Positions 1 to 11,814 are shown, counted from the first letter of the stretch. The stretch: 34,706 nt of DNA from Chytridium lagenaria (GCA_025449115.1 JAHLKC010000235.1:1-34706), one strand, 5' to 3'. Program-made: numbers and translations. The notes: generated from the sequence alone by a model not told the origin.

Positions 1-466
1 AACATTCGCGTAGCCACCTGTTCTTGTATGTAAGGCCACTGTGCTTTTCCTTTTCCATTACTATGTTGTGTTGCGCACTCACCGCCATTGTTTCCTTTCT
101 CCATGATAAAAAACTTCTCCTATCCTCTCATTACTACCCCAGCAGTCATGATTCTACTACACCCCTCAAAACTGCAGCAAGCTGTTATCCAATCACCTTT
201 TTCTTTTTGTGTTCGGTGCTGAACGATTGCAAACCATCATCAAAAGAATATAATGCCTACACTTGGCGGAACCCGTTTTTTTCGTAAATGACGCAAACTC
301 TATATACATCGACTTGGCCAATTTACATGGGCCCAGTATATACTTTTCGTGACACCTAAAGTTACAGGAAGAGCAGCACAGGAACTTGAACCACCATATA
401 AAAAACTACAGGGATCAAGACAAACCATCCCTTCCCCCCGCATTACGTTCCTTTTCATTGAATACG
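1..466. other. Upstream region of LRR gene copy 1
   Basis: No gene is supported here. The sequence from about 60 to 290 is similar to 1840-2110, so it is the 5' flank of the duplicated unit. The short open frames in it are not conserved between the two units and look like chance. Confidence 0.6.
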
Positions 467-1791
467 ATGTCATCCTCAAACGACTGCCTCATCCTCAAAA
501 CATCTTTCCAACACTCCCCATCCCCGACAACACATGCTGTGGCAGTATCGGCGGCAGCATCAGCTGTGACTCTGAAGGCCGTATCAAATGGATGTAAGAA
601 AACCAAAAAAGTCCGCAAAACCCACCCTCACAGACTTTTGTCAGGATTCACACCAGGATCGATCACACCTGCATTCGGGAATCTTACCAACCTTGAAATC
701 TGTAAATCCGATACCAGCGCGTTTTTCTTCTGATTGGATTTGATAGGTGGCTGTATGGTGATAAGTTGACAGGCTCTATACCCCGCGAATTAGGGCGTCT
801 TACGAAACTCACTGAAATGTAAGGAATTGAATGTTCGTTTTGTGTTTAGATATATTTTTGTTGACGATATTTCCATATCTCCGCATGTAGGGGGCTATTA
901 AAACTGGGTTGACAGGTCCCATACCAAGAGAATTGGGGGGTTTAAAGAATCTCCGGCAGCTGTGAGTTCTGATATTTAAATTCATTATCTTCTAAAGGAA
1001 CCTCTCTATGTAGCTGGCTTATAGAGAATCAACTCTCAGGACCCATACCTAAGGAATTGGAGGGGTTACCCCTTGATGGAATGTAAGGCTGCTCTTTTCT
1101 CCCTCATTATCTTTGAATAATCTCGCATCTTTAATTCTCTCATTGTTTGCTAAACGTTTCTTTTTGTCGTAGGCATTTAGAAAGAAACTATTTCACAGGA
1201 ACCGTTCCAGAATCGTTCTCCAGGATAAACAAGAAGGGGTATGCATTTTCCAAAATTCCAATCTTACAATTTCCAGAATCTCAGGCAACTGCTTCAACAA
1301 CATTCTAAACGCGACCGCCTACGAAAGTAAACGTTCCCTCCTTTGCTATTAATGACTCCATCAGCATCACCCAGCGACCTTTCGAGGAATGCGAGGGATA
1401 CCTCCCAAACACGGTCGCTCTGTCTCTAGCGTCCACTCCATCTCCCAATCTTGTTTACGAGGTGGCCGCTGTGCTTTTTACTTTTCGTCGTGGTTAGCAC
1501 GGCTCTGACATTCTCATTCCGCCGTGCTCCTAACGTCGTTGAATCAATCAAAGACGCCAAATCGCTTGAAATACGTCCGGCCCCTCTCATCAAAGTTGGA
1601 ACCGAGGACGATAATCGCAAATCTCTTTTACGCTAAAAATGTAAGTACGATAAGTATACTATTTTCTGCTGTATTTAACTTTTTTTATAAATCAAAATCA
1701 TGCAGCTCATAATGTTAATGGGGATGCGGCTTTCACTTGGACAGATTTTTTCGTTGAATACCATCATAAACGATTATTTTTGTGCGCGTAG
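467..1791 (+). pseudogene. Leucine-rich-repeat membrane protein, copy 1 (frameshifted)
   Basis: This is an LRR protein split into about eight exons: 467-593, 645-701, 747-818, 891-961, 1014-1082, 1173-1238, 1285-1640 and 1706-1791. Exon 1 encodes an N-cap with the motif DNTCCGSIGG..CDSEGRI. Exons 3-6 each encode one plant-type repeat of about 24 residues (for example LTGSIPRELGRL), with introns always after the second codon base. The long seventh exon contains a hydrophobic stretch in one frame (YEVAAVLF followed by a valine-rich run) and then a short polar tail, suggesting ectodomain, membrane span, small cytosolic tail. Missing bases near 488 (before IFPTLP) and near 899 break the frame. 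The stretch from 1285 is hard to resolve. It could be a decayed copy or a gene with consensus errors. No ligand or function can be read from the sequence. Confidence 0.6.
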
Positions 1792-2344
1792 CTGTATCAA
1801 TATTCAAATACTCATACCTCATTTATACTATTTCCTTTCTTCATAGGAAGGTTTATCCTGTCCTTCTCCTTACTACTTTACCAGTCCATGATTCTTACAC
1901 CCTCCTGTCATTCTCATTACTAATCCACCAGTCCATGATTCAGCTACTAAACCATCAACACTGCAGCAAACTGTTATCCGAATCAGCCTCTTTTCTTGTC
2001 TGTTTTCACGTCAATAACGCCTGGACGGTGCTCTGAACGATTCCAGTATTGTAAATAACCATCATCAAAAGAATAAATCTAATGGCTATACTTGGCTGAA
2101 CCCTTTTTTAATTTATTATTTATAGAAGCTCTGGACCCAATTTAAATTTACATGCAGCTGGGTCAAGTACTTTTTCTGGGACCGCCTAAAAGTAACAGAA
2201 AAGGCATACAGAGTGAGGTCAAGCCCAAAGGACGCATTTAAAACACATGGAGTGAAAGAGGGACTTACACATAGCTTGTAAAAAGGTATAAGAAACAAAA
2301 CAACCCGGCCGCCCATAAATCTCAATCCCTTTTCATTCAATCCA
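1792..2344. other. Spacer between the two LRR gene copies
   Basis: AT-rich spacer that repeats the flank seen at about 60-460. It contains the upstream region of LRR copy 2. No coding region or RNA gene is supported. Confidence 0.6.
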
Positions 2345-3702
2345 ATGTCATCCTCAAACGACTGCCTCATCGTCCAATCATCCTTTCCAACACTCCCATC
2401 CCCGACAACTCATGCTGTGGCAGTATCGGTGGTAAAATTGGCTGTGATTCTGAAGGACGCATCATATGGATGTAAGAAAAATAAAAAGAATCCGTACAAA
2501 ACTCACCGTCATCAGACTTTTGCTAGGATTCAAAATACCAGGATCGATACCACCTGCATTCGGGAATCTCACCAACCTTGAAATGCTGTAAACCCGATAC
2601 AGCGCGTTTCTTTTCTGATTAAATTTGATAGGTGGTTGTATGGTGATAAGATGACGGGCTCTATACCCCGCGAGCTAGGGCGTCTTACGAAACTCACTGA
2701 ATTGTAAGGAATTGAATGTTCATTTTGTGTTAAGATATTGTTGACGACATTTCCATACGCTGCATGTAGGGGGCTATTCAAAACTGGGTTGACAGGTCCC
2801 ATACCAAAGAGAATTGGGGGGTTTAAAGAACCTCGACAGCTGTAAGTTCTTTATATCAGAATTCATAATCTTCTAATACAACTTGCTGTGTAGCTGGCTT
2901 GTAGATAATCAATTGTCCGGACCAATACCTGAGGAATTGGAGGGGTTACCCCTTGATAAATCGTAAGGCTACTTTTATTCCCACATTATCTTGAGTATCT
3001 CACATCTATAATTCTCTAATTGTTTTCTAAACGCTTCTTTTTTTGTCTTAGGTATTTAGTAAGAAACTATTTCACAGGAACCGTTCCAGAATCGTTTCGA
3101 GGATAAGCGAGAAGGGGTATGTATTTCCCAAAATCCCAACCTTACAATCCAAGATTCAGGCAACTGCTTCAAAACATTCTAAACGCGACCGCTTACGAAA
3201 AGTAAACGTTCCCTCCCCTTTGCTATTAATGACTCCATCAGCATCACCCAGCGACCTTTTGAGGAATGCGAGGGACGGCCTCCCAAACACGGTCGCTCTG
3301 TCTCTAAGCGTCCACTCCATCTTCCAATCTTGTTTACGAGGTGGCCGCTGTGCTTTTTCTTTTCGTCGTGGTCAGCACGGCTCTGACGTTTCCTTCCGCC
3401 GTTGTCCAACGTCGTTAAATCAACGAAAGACTCCAAATTGCGCGAAATACGTCCGGCTCCTCTCATCACAGTTGGGACTAATGGACGATACTGTCAAATC
3501 TCCTCTGTGCTAAAATGTGAGTCGATAAGTATTTTTTTTTTCCCGCGCTGTATATAACGTTGTTTTTATAAATCTAATCCATGCAGCTCATAATGTTAAT
3601 GGAGATAGTACAAATTTATCTTTGTGGAATATCATCATACATACGAAGAGTTTTGCGTGCGTGCTATATTCATATGCCAAAACTCATACCTCATTTATAT
3701 AA
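2345..3702 (+). pseudogene. Leucine-rich-repeat membrane protein, copy 2 (frameshifted)
   Basis: This is the second copy, with the same exon plan as the gene at 467-1791. The N-cap NDCLIVQSSFPTLP starts at 2345 and the frame then shifts before PDNSCCGSIGG. The LRR exons follow: PGSIPPAFGNLTNLEML (about 2531-2590), DKMTGSIPRELGRLTKL (about 2632-2702), LTGPIP (about 2769-2840), DNQLSGPIPEELEGL (about 2893-2962) and RNYFTGTVPES (3052 on). The third-to-last segment holds a hydrophobic run YEVAAVLFLFVVVSTALTF near 3340-3395 that would be a membrane span. Frame breaks occur near 2398 (one C fewer than copy 1), around 2535, at about 2812-2833 (a compensated pair) and near 3105. The last exon from 3587 has diverged, and its end at 3702 is tentative. 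Confidence 0.55.
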
Positions 3703-3991
3703 AATACTATTCACAAAAACTAAATTCATCCGTTCCTCATGTAAGGAATAAAAATCTGCATGACAATGCACAACAAACCCAGATATCCCCTTAACGCCGC
3801 CGATTATTTAAATGTTTTGGTAATCGCAAATCCCTCAAAAATTCACATAAAAAAAAAAAGAAATAAAACCCCCCTCCATCAACAACTCCTCCTACAAATA
3901 CTCCTCGCCAAATTCACACACCCATCAATCCCAAAAATAATCCACCCTCCCACACTCCCCATCCCAACTTCTCACCGCCGCCGCACAATTA
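3703..3991. other. Intergenic, AT-rich
   Basis: Convergent spacer between LRR copy 2 (plus) and the minus-strand protease. It contains an A-run near 3849-3858. Nothing else is supported. Confidence 0.5.
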
Positions 3992-5647
3992 TCACAATCC
4001 GGATCTAACACCGTCCCCGTCACACACACAGAATGATCGCAAGTCGGTGCCGCCCGGATCGTGGCTGGGTCCATCCGTGGCTCCCGGGATAAGGGCGAGA
4101 GCGTTCCGGGTGGATAGGGGGGAGGCGGGGAAGGTGAGACGGTTGAGGGTGGAGAGGTCGCGAATGTACTCGGTGAGGCAAAACGCGGGTGACGGGTGTT
4201 GTGGAGAGAGTGAGGGCGAGGATGCCGGTGACGTGTGCGGCGGAAAAGGAGGTGCCAGTGACGCGGACTTCAGTGTTTCTAAGGCCGCTGTGGATAAAGT
4301 GTTAGTTTACGGCTTTCAGGGTTTACAGTTTATGATCCAACGTAGTGGAATAGTTCAAAAACGTGGGGGACGGATGCAAGGGATAACCAAACAAAGAAAT
4401 CGGAGAGAGAAAATACGGAAGCATGGTATATAAGAGCGAACTCACGTTGTAGCAACATTTACCCCAGGTGCAAACGCGTCAACGCACCCTCCCAAACTTG
4501 ACCCGTCCCAAACCTTATCCCCCACATCCGTTGCCCCAACCGTCACCACCAACCCCGAGTTCCCCGGTGAGAACCCACACGCATCTCCACCAACATTCCC
4601 ACTTGCCGCCACAATCGCCACGGGTGAATTCGCATTACTCATGACCCTCAACACGACCTGATCCAACACATCAGAGCGCGCCGTCCTAAGCGACATATTG
4701 ACGACAGCGCGGCGGGTAGAGAGTTGGGAGAAGATGTAGTCAAGAGCGGAGATGGCGGCGGAGACTTGGAAGGTGGTGGAGTCGCCGATTTTGATGGGGA
4801 TGAGACGGGAGATTTGGCGACACCGTATGTTTTTGAAGCGGCTGAGGACGTTAGGGTTATCTTTTGGAATTGCGGAGGACTTACTTATTCCAGCGACTGA
4901 GGTGCCGTGGCCGTCTACGTCTTTGGTATCGGTGTTGGGAGGGTTGACGGCAAAGTTCATTCCTGGTGCGATCCGACCAGAGAACTCGGGGTTGCTTCCA
5001 TCAAGCCCGGTATCCACCAAATATATATCAACGCCGCTGTATCAAGAGTCAGTCCCACACAACACAGATCAACGACTAAATCACATAGGGGATTAAAAAT
5101 TGTTATCACTCACATCCCGCCGAATCCGGGTACGTGAACGCCGTTGGCAACGGTAACCCCGCCTTTGAAATTCTCTTCAACCCCCAATTCACCGGCTCAT
5201 TCTGCACCGCCTCAAACCAACCAATCGAATCCTGTTCACCATCTCCACTTCCGGCAACTTCCTGACGGTCTCTGCAAGCTCCTTGGACATGGTAGCCGCA
5301 TACCCTTTTGTTTCCATTTTCTCAAACGTCCGCAAAAACTTGAATGAGGTGAAGGTGGGGATGTCGGGGAAGTCGTCGGAGCGGCGGGTGAGGTTTGGGG
5401 ATATGCAGGATTTGAGCCAAGCGCGGTGAGAGGAGATGCGGGTTTGAGGGACTGACGCATGGAAGAGGATGATGTATTGGTTCGGGATGAGGTTTTTGGG
5501 GTCAGGTTTGTAGATGGGACGGGTTGTGTTGTGGGTTGTTGAGGGGGGAGTGAAGGGGAGGGGCTTTGAAAGTACGGGGAGGATGAGGAAGTATATGATT
5601 GTGATGCAGATGGTGATGCAGCGATTCATGGACGTTGAAGATGTCAT
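3992..5647 (-). CDS. Secreted subtilisin-like serine protease (S8, proteinase K type), divergent copy
   Basis: Secreted endopeptidase with a hydrophobic N-terminal signal (ITICITIIYFLILPVLS), an I9-type propeptide (NLIPNQYIILFHA) and an S8 catalytic domain. Exons are about 5647-5114, 5036-4446 and 4287-3992. The whole triad is visible: Asp in YLVDTGLDG, His in DGHGTSVAG and Ser in GTSFSAAHVTG, with the oxyanion Asn in AASGN. It differs from the three plus-strand relatives in having GTSFSAAH instead of GTSMASPH and a C-terminal extension of about 30 residues containing two cysteines (SFCVCDGD). Apparent one-base losses occur near 5247 (VEM to EQD), at the first intron junction, and near 4175 in the last exon. 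The start could be 5647 or the second Met at 5629. It is probably a paralogue that diverged before the plus-strand copies duplicated. Confidence 0.85.
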
Positions 5648-7620
5648 TATTGTGAATGGGAGGAGGGTGTTATTCTATGATTTATTCTATGTGTGAAGTG
5701 TGCTCATGAAAAAGATGACGGCCGTCGTTCGTCCAAGAATAACCCTGAATCTGACCCAAAGAGTGAAATGAATGGCAGTGCGTCTAATTGATTGTAAAAT
5801 GAAAAATCATAGACAACGGCCCACCGCATTTCTGGCTTAGTCAGTTGAAGGTGGAAAATGAAAAATGAATGATGAAGGCAAGACGCCATCCTTTGCCCTT
5901 GTTTCATCTCTGTTGCATCACCACAACTTTTGAAAGAAAAAGAAAGTCAAAATTGTCATGACACCTTTCTTCTAGACACACGTCCGTCCCGTTGTTTGCT
6001 CAACAGATCTGTTTCAGGGGAATGAAAGGGGGATATCCGCTGATGATCCGTGAAGTTGGTGCGTGGTGCGTGTGCGTGTGCGGGTAGATAGCTTGGATGT
6101 GCGCTGGGAAGATTGTATGATGAGGGCACGAGACAGGGTTACGATTGGATAGAGCCTGTGTTGAACTGTTTTACTGCTACGCTATAGATCAAATCTGAAT
6201 TTATTGAACGTCTGAGGATCACCGTGAATGTAAACATGGCTATTTGGTGGATGATTATTATTATTGAAGGTGGAGATGGAAACGAGGACGATTGCCTCAT
6301 AGAACTTCATTGAAAAAGACAAGGCCTGGCTATCTCCTTTATAAATATACTGGCGTTCAACTTGTTCGAGGAAGGAGGAATGAAAATAATGAGAAACCTG
6401 ATTGTTTAATAAAGTTGTACTGGGTATCCATTTGTCCGAGGAAAGCTTGATACGTTATCATTCTGGAGCAAGTCTCGACAGTCACGTGTCTTCTTCCCCA
6501 AGGCTATTACTTTTCGCAGAAGATTTCTTTCAGGGAGCACGCATAATTCATGCTCCCAACTGCATGAAGGTGGAGAAAGCTCCATCACGATGCGCTGCAA
6601 GCATGTCCACCACGTTATCCATGTCTCGGAATGTCGGAACATGCATCACTTCCAGGAGTTTGATTTTCTTTTTTGCCTTCCATTGAATGATTGTGTAACC
6701 AACAGATCTAGTGTAACGGTATATTTTATTGACTTCGATGAGCGACTCGCTGGAGTCCGTCGGCATCGGCAACGGACCGAATCACCAATCATGGCGAACA
6801 TGCGTGGATTCAAACAGGGCCGCAATACATTTTCCCTTGGGTATGATCCACGTAATACGTGCTGTCGTAAAGATTGCCAAAAGTTGCCTAACCATGAAGA
6901 AGGAAACTCACTGCATGTGAGTGATTCAATTGGATACTCTTCGTGCTTTTTCCGTCACCTCAAAGCTTCTGTATTAAGAAGCGGAGTTGTGATCACGACG
7001 CTGGCTAAAAGTACCTAAAAAGAAAACATTCTAATGGCTTGTAATAAAAAGAACATCATACAATAGGCTGAGCCTTTATCAGCTGCGCTTCCTACATGCC
7101 TTGTTTTAAACTTATAACATTCGTCATTTAACAAAAGCAAATATCAGCACCCACCCAGGATGACGAATATTCTTTGCGCAAGGCAAGAAATTGTACACCG
7201 TGAACCACCATATGGTACTGAGCTTCCAAATTAAGGTTCACTGATGTCAGATGTCCGAGATCAACGAGCCATTCCCACAGCTAGCATGTGGAGCGTCAAG
7301 GGCCGGTCGCAGAACTTCCCTCGAAAAGAAAGGCACTGATCCACATCTGCTAAGCTGTAGAGGCGGACTTATAAGGTTATATGAAGACTCAAGCCAACCA
7401 CATGCGAGCATCGTTGACTCGACGCAACGGAGACCCGCCTTTGCCACGCGAAATTCCTTTCTTTGAACAATGGTGTGGGGTGTATTGAGCCGCCATGCGC
7501 GATATCCAATCCTGGCATCAAAAAAAGTTGCCTAACAATAATAAAGTCCAAAAAATTAAGTTTACACCCCAGATTCTTATCTGGAACTTTCCCAACAATA
7601 AAACATCAAGTATTTAGCGC
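5648..7620. other. Long intergenic region, no supported gene
   Basis: This is about 2 kb between two divergently transcribed proteases, so it must hold both promoters. Two overlapping minus-strand open stretches (6772-6548 and 6642-6406) join in sense if one base is missing, but they match no family I recognise and could be chance. The plus-strand open frame at 6590-7018 overlaps them and is equally unsupported. I see no inverted repeats or RNA genes. Confidence 0.45.
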
Positions 7621-7623
7621 GCA

Positions 7624-7630
7624 TATAAAA
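7624..7630 (+). promoter_or_regulatory. TATA box of the protease gene at 7721
   Basis: TATAAAA lies 91-97 bp before the ATG at 7721, followed by a C/T/A-rich leader with CTCATAC repeats. The protease at 14469 has a similar TATA box and leader, which supports a shared promoter design. Confidence 0.55.
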
Positions 7631-7720
7631 GTAAACCTCGAAGGCTTTGTTTTCTATTCACCACATCCACTCTCATACCTCATACAACACAGTCTCTAAA
7701 AAAACCTCATACAACCAAAC

Positions 7721-9244
7721 ATGCAAATCATTGCCATCCTCGCTCTTGCCTTCAGCGCCCTTGCGGCCCCCGCCGTCGCTGCCCCCACTCTCTTCAAGTC
7801 CGGTAGCGTCATCCCCAACCAGTACATCATCACCTATAAGTCTGAATTCACCAAGGACACCACTCTTGTCGACACACATGAGGATTGGCTGGAGGCCGCG
7901 GCTTTGAGCTCCAACGAGACGTTCTCGTGAGACGTGATGACGCGCTCGGATTCTTCCCCAACATTCCCAAGTTCTCTGGATTAGGTTCCTGAGGAAGTAC
8001 AGGCAGTCTCAGGCTGCGTTCCGTGGTTACAGTGCCAAGATGACCCCGGAGATGGTTGAGAGGATTAAGGTGAGAATCTTTTTTTTTTTTTTTAGCGAAG
8101 ATTATGAAGAACTTTTTTCTCATACTTTTGTATTAAGGCTCTCCCTGAAGTTGAGTCTGTCGAGCAGGACGTCGTCATGTCCATCGCTGCCACTCAATCC
8201 AGCGTTCCTTCGTGGGGTCTTGCGCGTATCACCAGCCCCAACTTGCCGCTCGGAACCACCTACACCTACCCCGACTCTGCTGGCGGTGAGAATTTCACGT
8301 TTTTTTTTTCGTATTTATATGCACTATATTAATGCTTTGGTTTTTGCATATAGCCGGTGTCAACATCTACGTCATTGACAGCGGTGTTCAGATCACCCAC
8401 CCCGACTTTGGCGGTCGTGCTTCAAACGGCCCCAACTTCTCCACCGACACCGACAGTGTCGACAGAAACGGTCACGGCACCCATGTTGCTGGGTAAGTAA
8501 AAAAAAAAACCTTTTTTTTGAGCATTCTCATTATCCATCCTTTTTTCCCATTTTACTGAATTTTGAATATTTTATTAGAACTGCAGCGGGAACCACTTAC
8601 GGCGTCGCCAAACGCGCAAACATCGTCAACATCAAAGTTTTCGGGTCCTCCGGCACCGGTTCCAACTCTGACGTCATCGCCGCCGTCAACTGGGTCACCG
8701 CCAACGGCCCCCGTTCCGGCCGCCCCTGCGTTGTCAACATGTCCCTTGGTGGCCCCGCTTCCGCTGCTCTTGATAGCGCCGTCACTGCTGGTGTGAACGC
8801 TGGTTGCACGTTTGCGGTGGCTGCTGGGAACAACGGTGGAAACTCCTGCGTCAACTCTCCGGCTCGTGCACCTGCTGCGTTTACGGTTGCATCGTCTACC
8901 CGCACTGATTCTATCTCGAGCACTTCGGACAGAGGTACTTGCGTCGACATTATCGCACCTGGAAACTCCATCACCTCTGCGTAAGTTTATTTGCCCATTA
9001 CTTTATAAGAAGCCTTTTTATTAATTAAAATTACAGTTGGATTGGATCCTCTGTCCGCACCATTTCCGGAACTTCCATGGCCTCCCCCCACGTCGCCGGT
9101 GTCTTTGCGCTCGCCATCGCAAACGGAGTCTCTTCCAACCCCACCACGCTCCAGAACTACGTCAGGTCTATCAGTGTTGCTAACAAGATCACTGGTCTCA
9201 CCAGCGCCACTAGGAACCTTCTCCTCCAGGCTCCTCGTGCATAA
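7721..9244 (+). CDS. Secreted proteinase K-like serine protease (S8)
   Basis: Secreted broad-specificity endopeptidase. Exons are 7721-8069, 8138-8285, 8354-8492, 8579-8980 and 9037-9244. A signal peptide (alanine-rich, ending near AVAAP) is followed by the I9 propeptide (VIPNQYIITYKSEF) and the S8 domain. Catalytic residues are Asp in YVIDSGVQ, His in GHGTHVAG and Ser in [11 protein letters not shown]. The oxyanion Asn is in AAGNNGG. Introns follow GT..AG, and the third splits the codon after HVAG. Two apparent one-base losses sit in the propeptide part of exon 1, one near 7925 (before LVRRDD) and one near 7984 (before RFLRKY). The rest is open and well conserved. The total is about 415 codons, normal for fungal proteinase K precursors. 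Its closest relative is the next gene at 10103. Confidence 0.9.
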
Positions 9245-10102
9245 ACGCTTTGATAGACTCTTTCTCTTTCTTTTACACCCAAGTGAAAAACAGAATGATA
9301 AGACTGATAATGAAAAGACAAACATTTAATAAAGTGACGCTTTGCATCAGATGATGATGCGCGACCCTGAACGCGATTTTATGCACAATTTATTTTACCT
9401 TTGCATCTGCCTGCCTACTTCCTACAAATTCGATTTAGAATTTATTCAAGACATCGTATAAACGTATTGATAATGATCGTCACTGCAGAGATCCTTGCCT
9501 GGTAAAGTAATAAGACCTCATACAACACACTTTTTTTTCTCTTTGAACATAAAAATTTCTGTAAAATATTGTTACTCTTTAGAAAACCAATCGAGGAATA
9601 AGATTGTTTTAAATTAAATATAAGTTTCCTTAACTAATGTACATAAATGCCTATGCATTATTAATCTAGATTTATAATCCTCATCACCGCAAGACACTTT
9701 GGGTGTCTTTCGCAAACTCCATCTTATTGACAGATTTTTAATAAAGCTCGTGATAAACCACGACCCATTCTTAAAACATTCCAACAAAACTATCTCGATC
9801 CCTCGATTTCAAGGGCATCATCACCATTATCTCCCTTCACCACGGCGCGTAACGATACCTTTTATGGCTAATGCACATGGCAGGTTGTGGCGAGCTATTG
9901 ACTAAGTGCGCATCGCACTCGCTAGTACATGCACGCGGCATTTCCAAAATCTTTGTTATCTTATTGCGTCAGCGCTACACAAGATAGCTTGGCACAAACT
10001 TAAACTTTGAATAAAAAACCCATTAAAACGTCCACGAAGCCTTTTTTTTTCAACACGTATCCTTTAATCCTCATCCTATAAGCCTCATACATAAATAACA
10101 AC
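9245..10102. other. Intergenic between tandem proteases
   Basis: AT-rich spacer of about 860 bp that holds the 3' end of the upstream protease and the promoter of the next. A leader with CCTCAT and ATAAGCCTCATAC directly precedes the ATG at 10103 and resembles the leaders of the other two plus-strand proteases. The TATA signal here is weak. Nothing else is supported. Confidence 0.5.
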
Positions 10103-11507
10103 ATGCGTGTCTTTGCCATCATCGCTATCGCTGTCGCCTCTCTCCTCCCTGCCGTCAGCGCAGGTGCTCCACCGGCGTCAGGTGCAATTGCCAACCAATA
10201 CATCATCACCTACAAGCCCGAATACGTCAACAACTCTCTCGTAGACGTTCACGAATCCTGGCTTGAAACATCGACGAGCGAGGATCCAGCCCTTGTTCGA
10301 CGTGATGATGCGCTCGGGTTCTTCCCCAAGATCAAGTTCGGAGGATTTAAGTTTTTGAGGAGGTACAAGGAAGCCGCGACCTTCCGGGGTATAGTGCTGT
10401 TATGACGGCTGAGATTGCGGAGCAGATCAAGGTGAGTTTGTTTGTTTTTTTTTGCTCAAGTTTTTTATTGTGCGATGTAACCTCATGTTAATTGTGTTTA
10501 GGCTCTCCCTGAAGTCGAGGCTGTTGAGCAGGACGTAGTCATGTCCATCACCGCCGTTCAGACCAACCCCGCGGCATGGGGTCTCAAGCGGATTTCTAAG
10601 GCCGCACTTCCTCTTCCCGCAGACTATACATATCCCAACGCCGCTGGTGGTGAGTTAATGCTGTTTCTTTGAAACCGTAATAAAGATATAAAGGCCTTAC
10701 CATACCTTTCCTTATTAGCTGGCGTCAACATCTACGTGATCGACAGTGGAGTTCAGGTCAGCCACCCTGAGTTTGGTGGACGTGCCTCCAACGGCCCCAA
10801 CTTCTCCACCGACTCAGACACTATCGACAGGAGTGGACATGGCACGCATGTTGCCGGAACTGCAGCAGGAGCTACCTACGGTGTCGCCAAACGCGCAAAC
10901 ATTGTCTCTGTCAAGGTCTTTGGCGCCTCTGGTAGTGGCTCCAACTCTGACGTTATCGCTGCCGTCAACTGGGTTGCCGCCAACGGTCCCCGCTCTGGTC
11001 GCCCCTGCGTCGTGAACATGTCACTCGGTGGACCCGTCTCTGCAGCTCTCGACAGCGCTGTCGCTGCCGGTGTCAGGGCTGGTTGCACGTTTGCCGTTGC
11101 CGCTGGTAACGCTGGTGGAAACTCTTGCATCAACTCGCCCGCTCGCGCACCTACCGCATTCACCGTTGCCGCATCTGACATCAATGACAGGATCGCGTCG
11201 TTCTCGGACCGAGGTACATGTGTCGACATAATCGCTCCCGGCGCAGGAATTCTCTCATCGTAGGTACATTGTGCTCAACATGCATTTTAATCATCATAGT
11301 TGGATCGGGTCCACCACCAGGACTATCTCTGGAACCTCCATGGCCTCTCCTCACGTTGCTGGTGTCTTTGCGCTCGCCATCTCAAACGGTGTTTCCTCTA
11401 CACCTGCCACCCTGATGAACTACGTCAGGTCCATTGGTGTTGCCAACAGGATCACTGGACTGACCACCTCCACTAGAAACCTTCTCCTCCAGGCTCCCAG
11501 GGTTTGA
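10103..11507 (+). CDS. Secreted proteinase K-like serine protease (S8), one intron fewer
   Basis: Tandem paralogue of the gene at 7721. Exons are 10103-10431, 10502-10649, 10719-11259 and 11300-11507. A signal peptide (FAIIAIAVASLLPAVSA) leads to an I9 propeptide (AIANQYIITYKPEY) and the S8 domain with Asp in YVIDSGVQ, His in [12 protein letters not shown], Asn in AAGNAGG and Ser in [11 protein letters not shown]. Paired cysteines (GRPCVVN, GCTFAVAAGN, SCINSP) fit the disulphide pattern of the family. It lacks the intron that splits HVAG in the genes at 7721 and 14469, so exon 3 is 541 nt long. One apparent base loss lies near 10390 (FRG to YSA) in the propeptide. The length of about 409 codons is normal. 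Confidence 0.92.
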
Positions 11508-11683
11508 GCAGCTGCGATGTTCGAACCCTCTCCCCCCCCCCCATCTCCATCTACTAGCCTTCATCCATATACTGGAATGAAATCCACGAATGCAGTTGGC
11601 AGAACCTCTTAAAGGCTTAAAGTGTAGCTGAGAACATTAAAGTAAATATCAAAGGAACACTTGAAACATAAAATAAACAGAAG
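11508..11683. other. 3' flank of the protease gene
   Basis: Downstream of the stop codon, including a ten-C run near 11532-11541, up to the TA target site of the transposon. No gene. Confidence 0.5.
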
Positions 11684-11814
11684 TACAGTGCTTGCCACCT
11701 AAAGTCGACAACATTGAAAATTTTTTTTATTAAGTAACAAATCGGGTTCTCACCCGAAATATTACATCATGATTGAAAAATATTCTCTGTTCAAAAGATG
11801 CAACTGACTGAGAC

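Larger units (their letters stand above)
60..3702 (+). repeat. Tandem duplication, period about 1.88 kb, each unit carrying one LRR gene
   Basis: Landmarks recur in order at a near-constant offset: the LRR gene ATG at 467 and 2345 (1878 bp), the sixth LRR-gene exon at 1173 and 3052, and the last exon at 1706 and 3587. Upstream blocks also recur, such as the text around 171 and 1960 and around 234 and 2059, with a somewhat smaller offset because of indels. Both exons and introns are conserved, so this is a recent DNA-level tandem duplication and not retroposition. The window begins inside the left unit's upstream region, so more units may lie to the left. Confidence 0.85.

Noticed and set aside
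3179..3469. 96-codon minus-strand open frame over LRR copy 2
   Set aside because: The corresponding frame in the tandem copy is truncated and the plus-strand LRR structure accounts for the region.
4047..4433. 128-codon plus-strand open frame
   Set aside because: It is antisense to the last exon and intron of the minus-strand protease, whose catalytic Ser motif and splice sites explain the sequence.
6590..7018. 142-codon plus-strand open frame between the divergent proteases
   Set aside because: No recognisable motif, no splice signals, and it overlaps open frames on the other strand, so it could be chance.
8597..8974. 125-codon minus-strand open frame
   Set aside because: It is the antisense shadow of protease exon 4. 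The equivalent shadow appears at 10876-11229 in the paralogue because the sense sequence is conserved.
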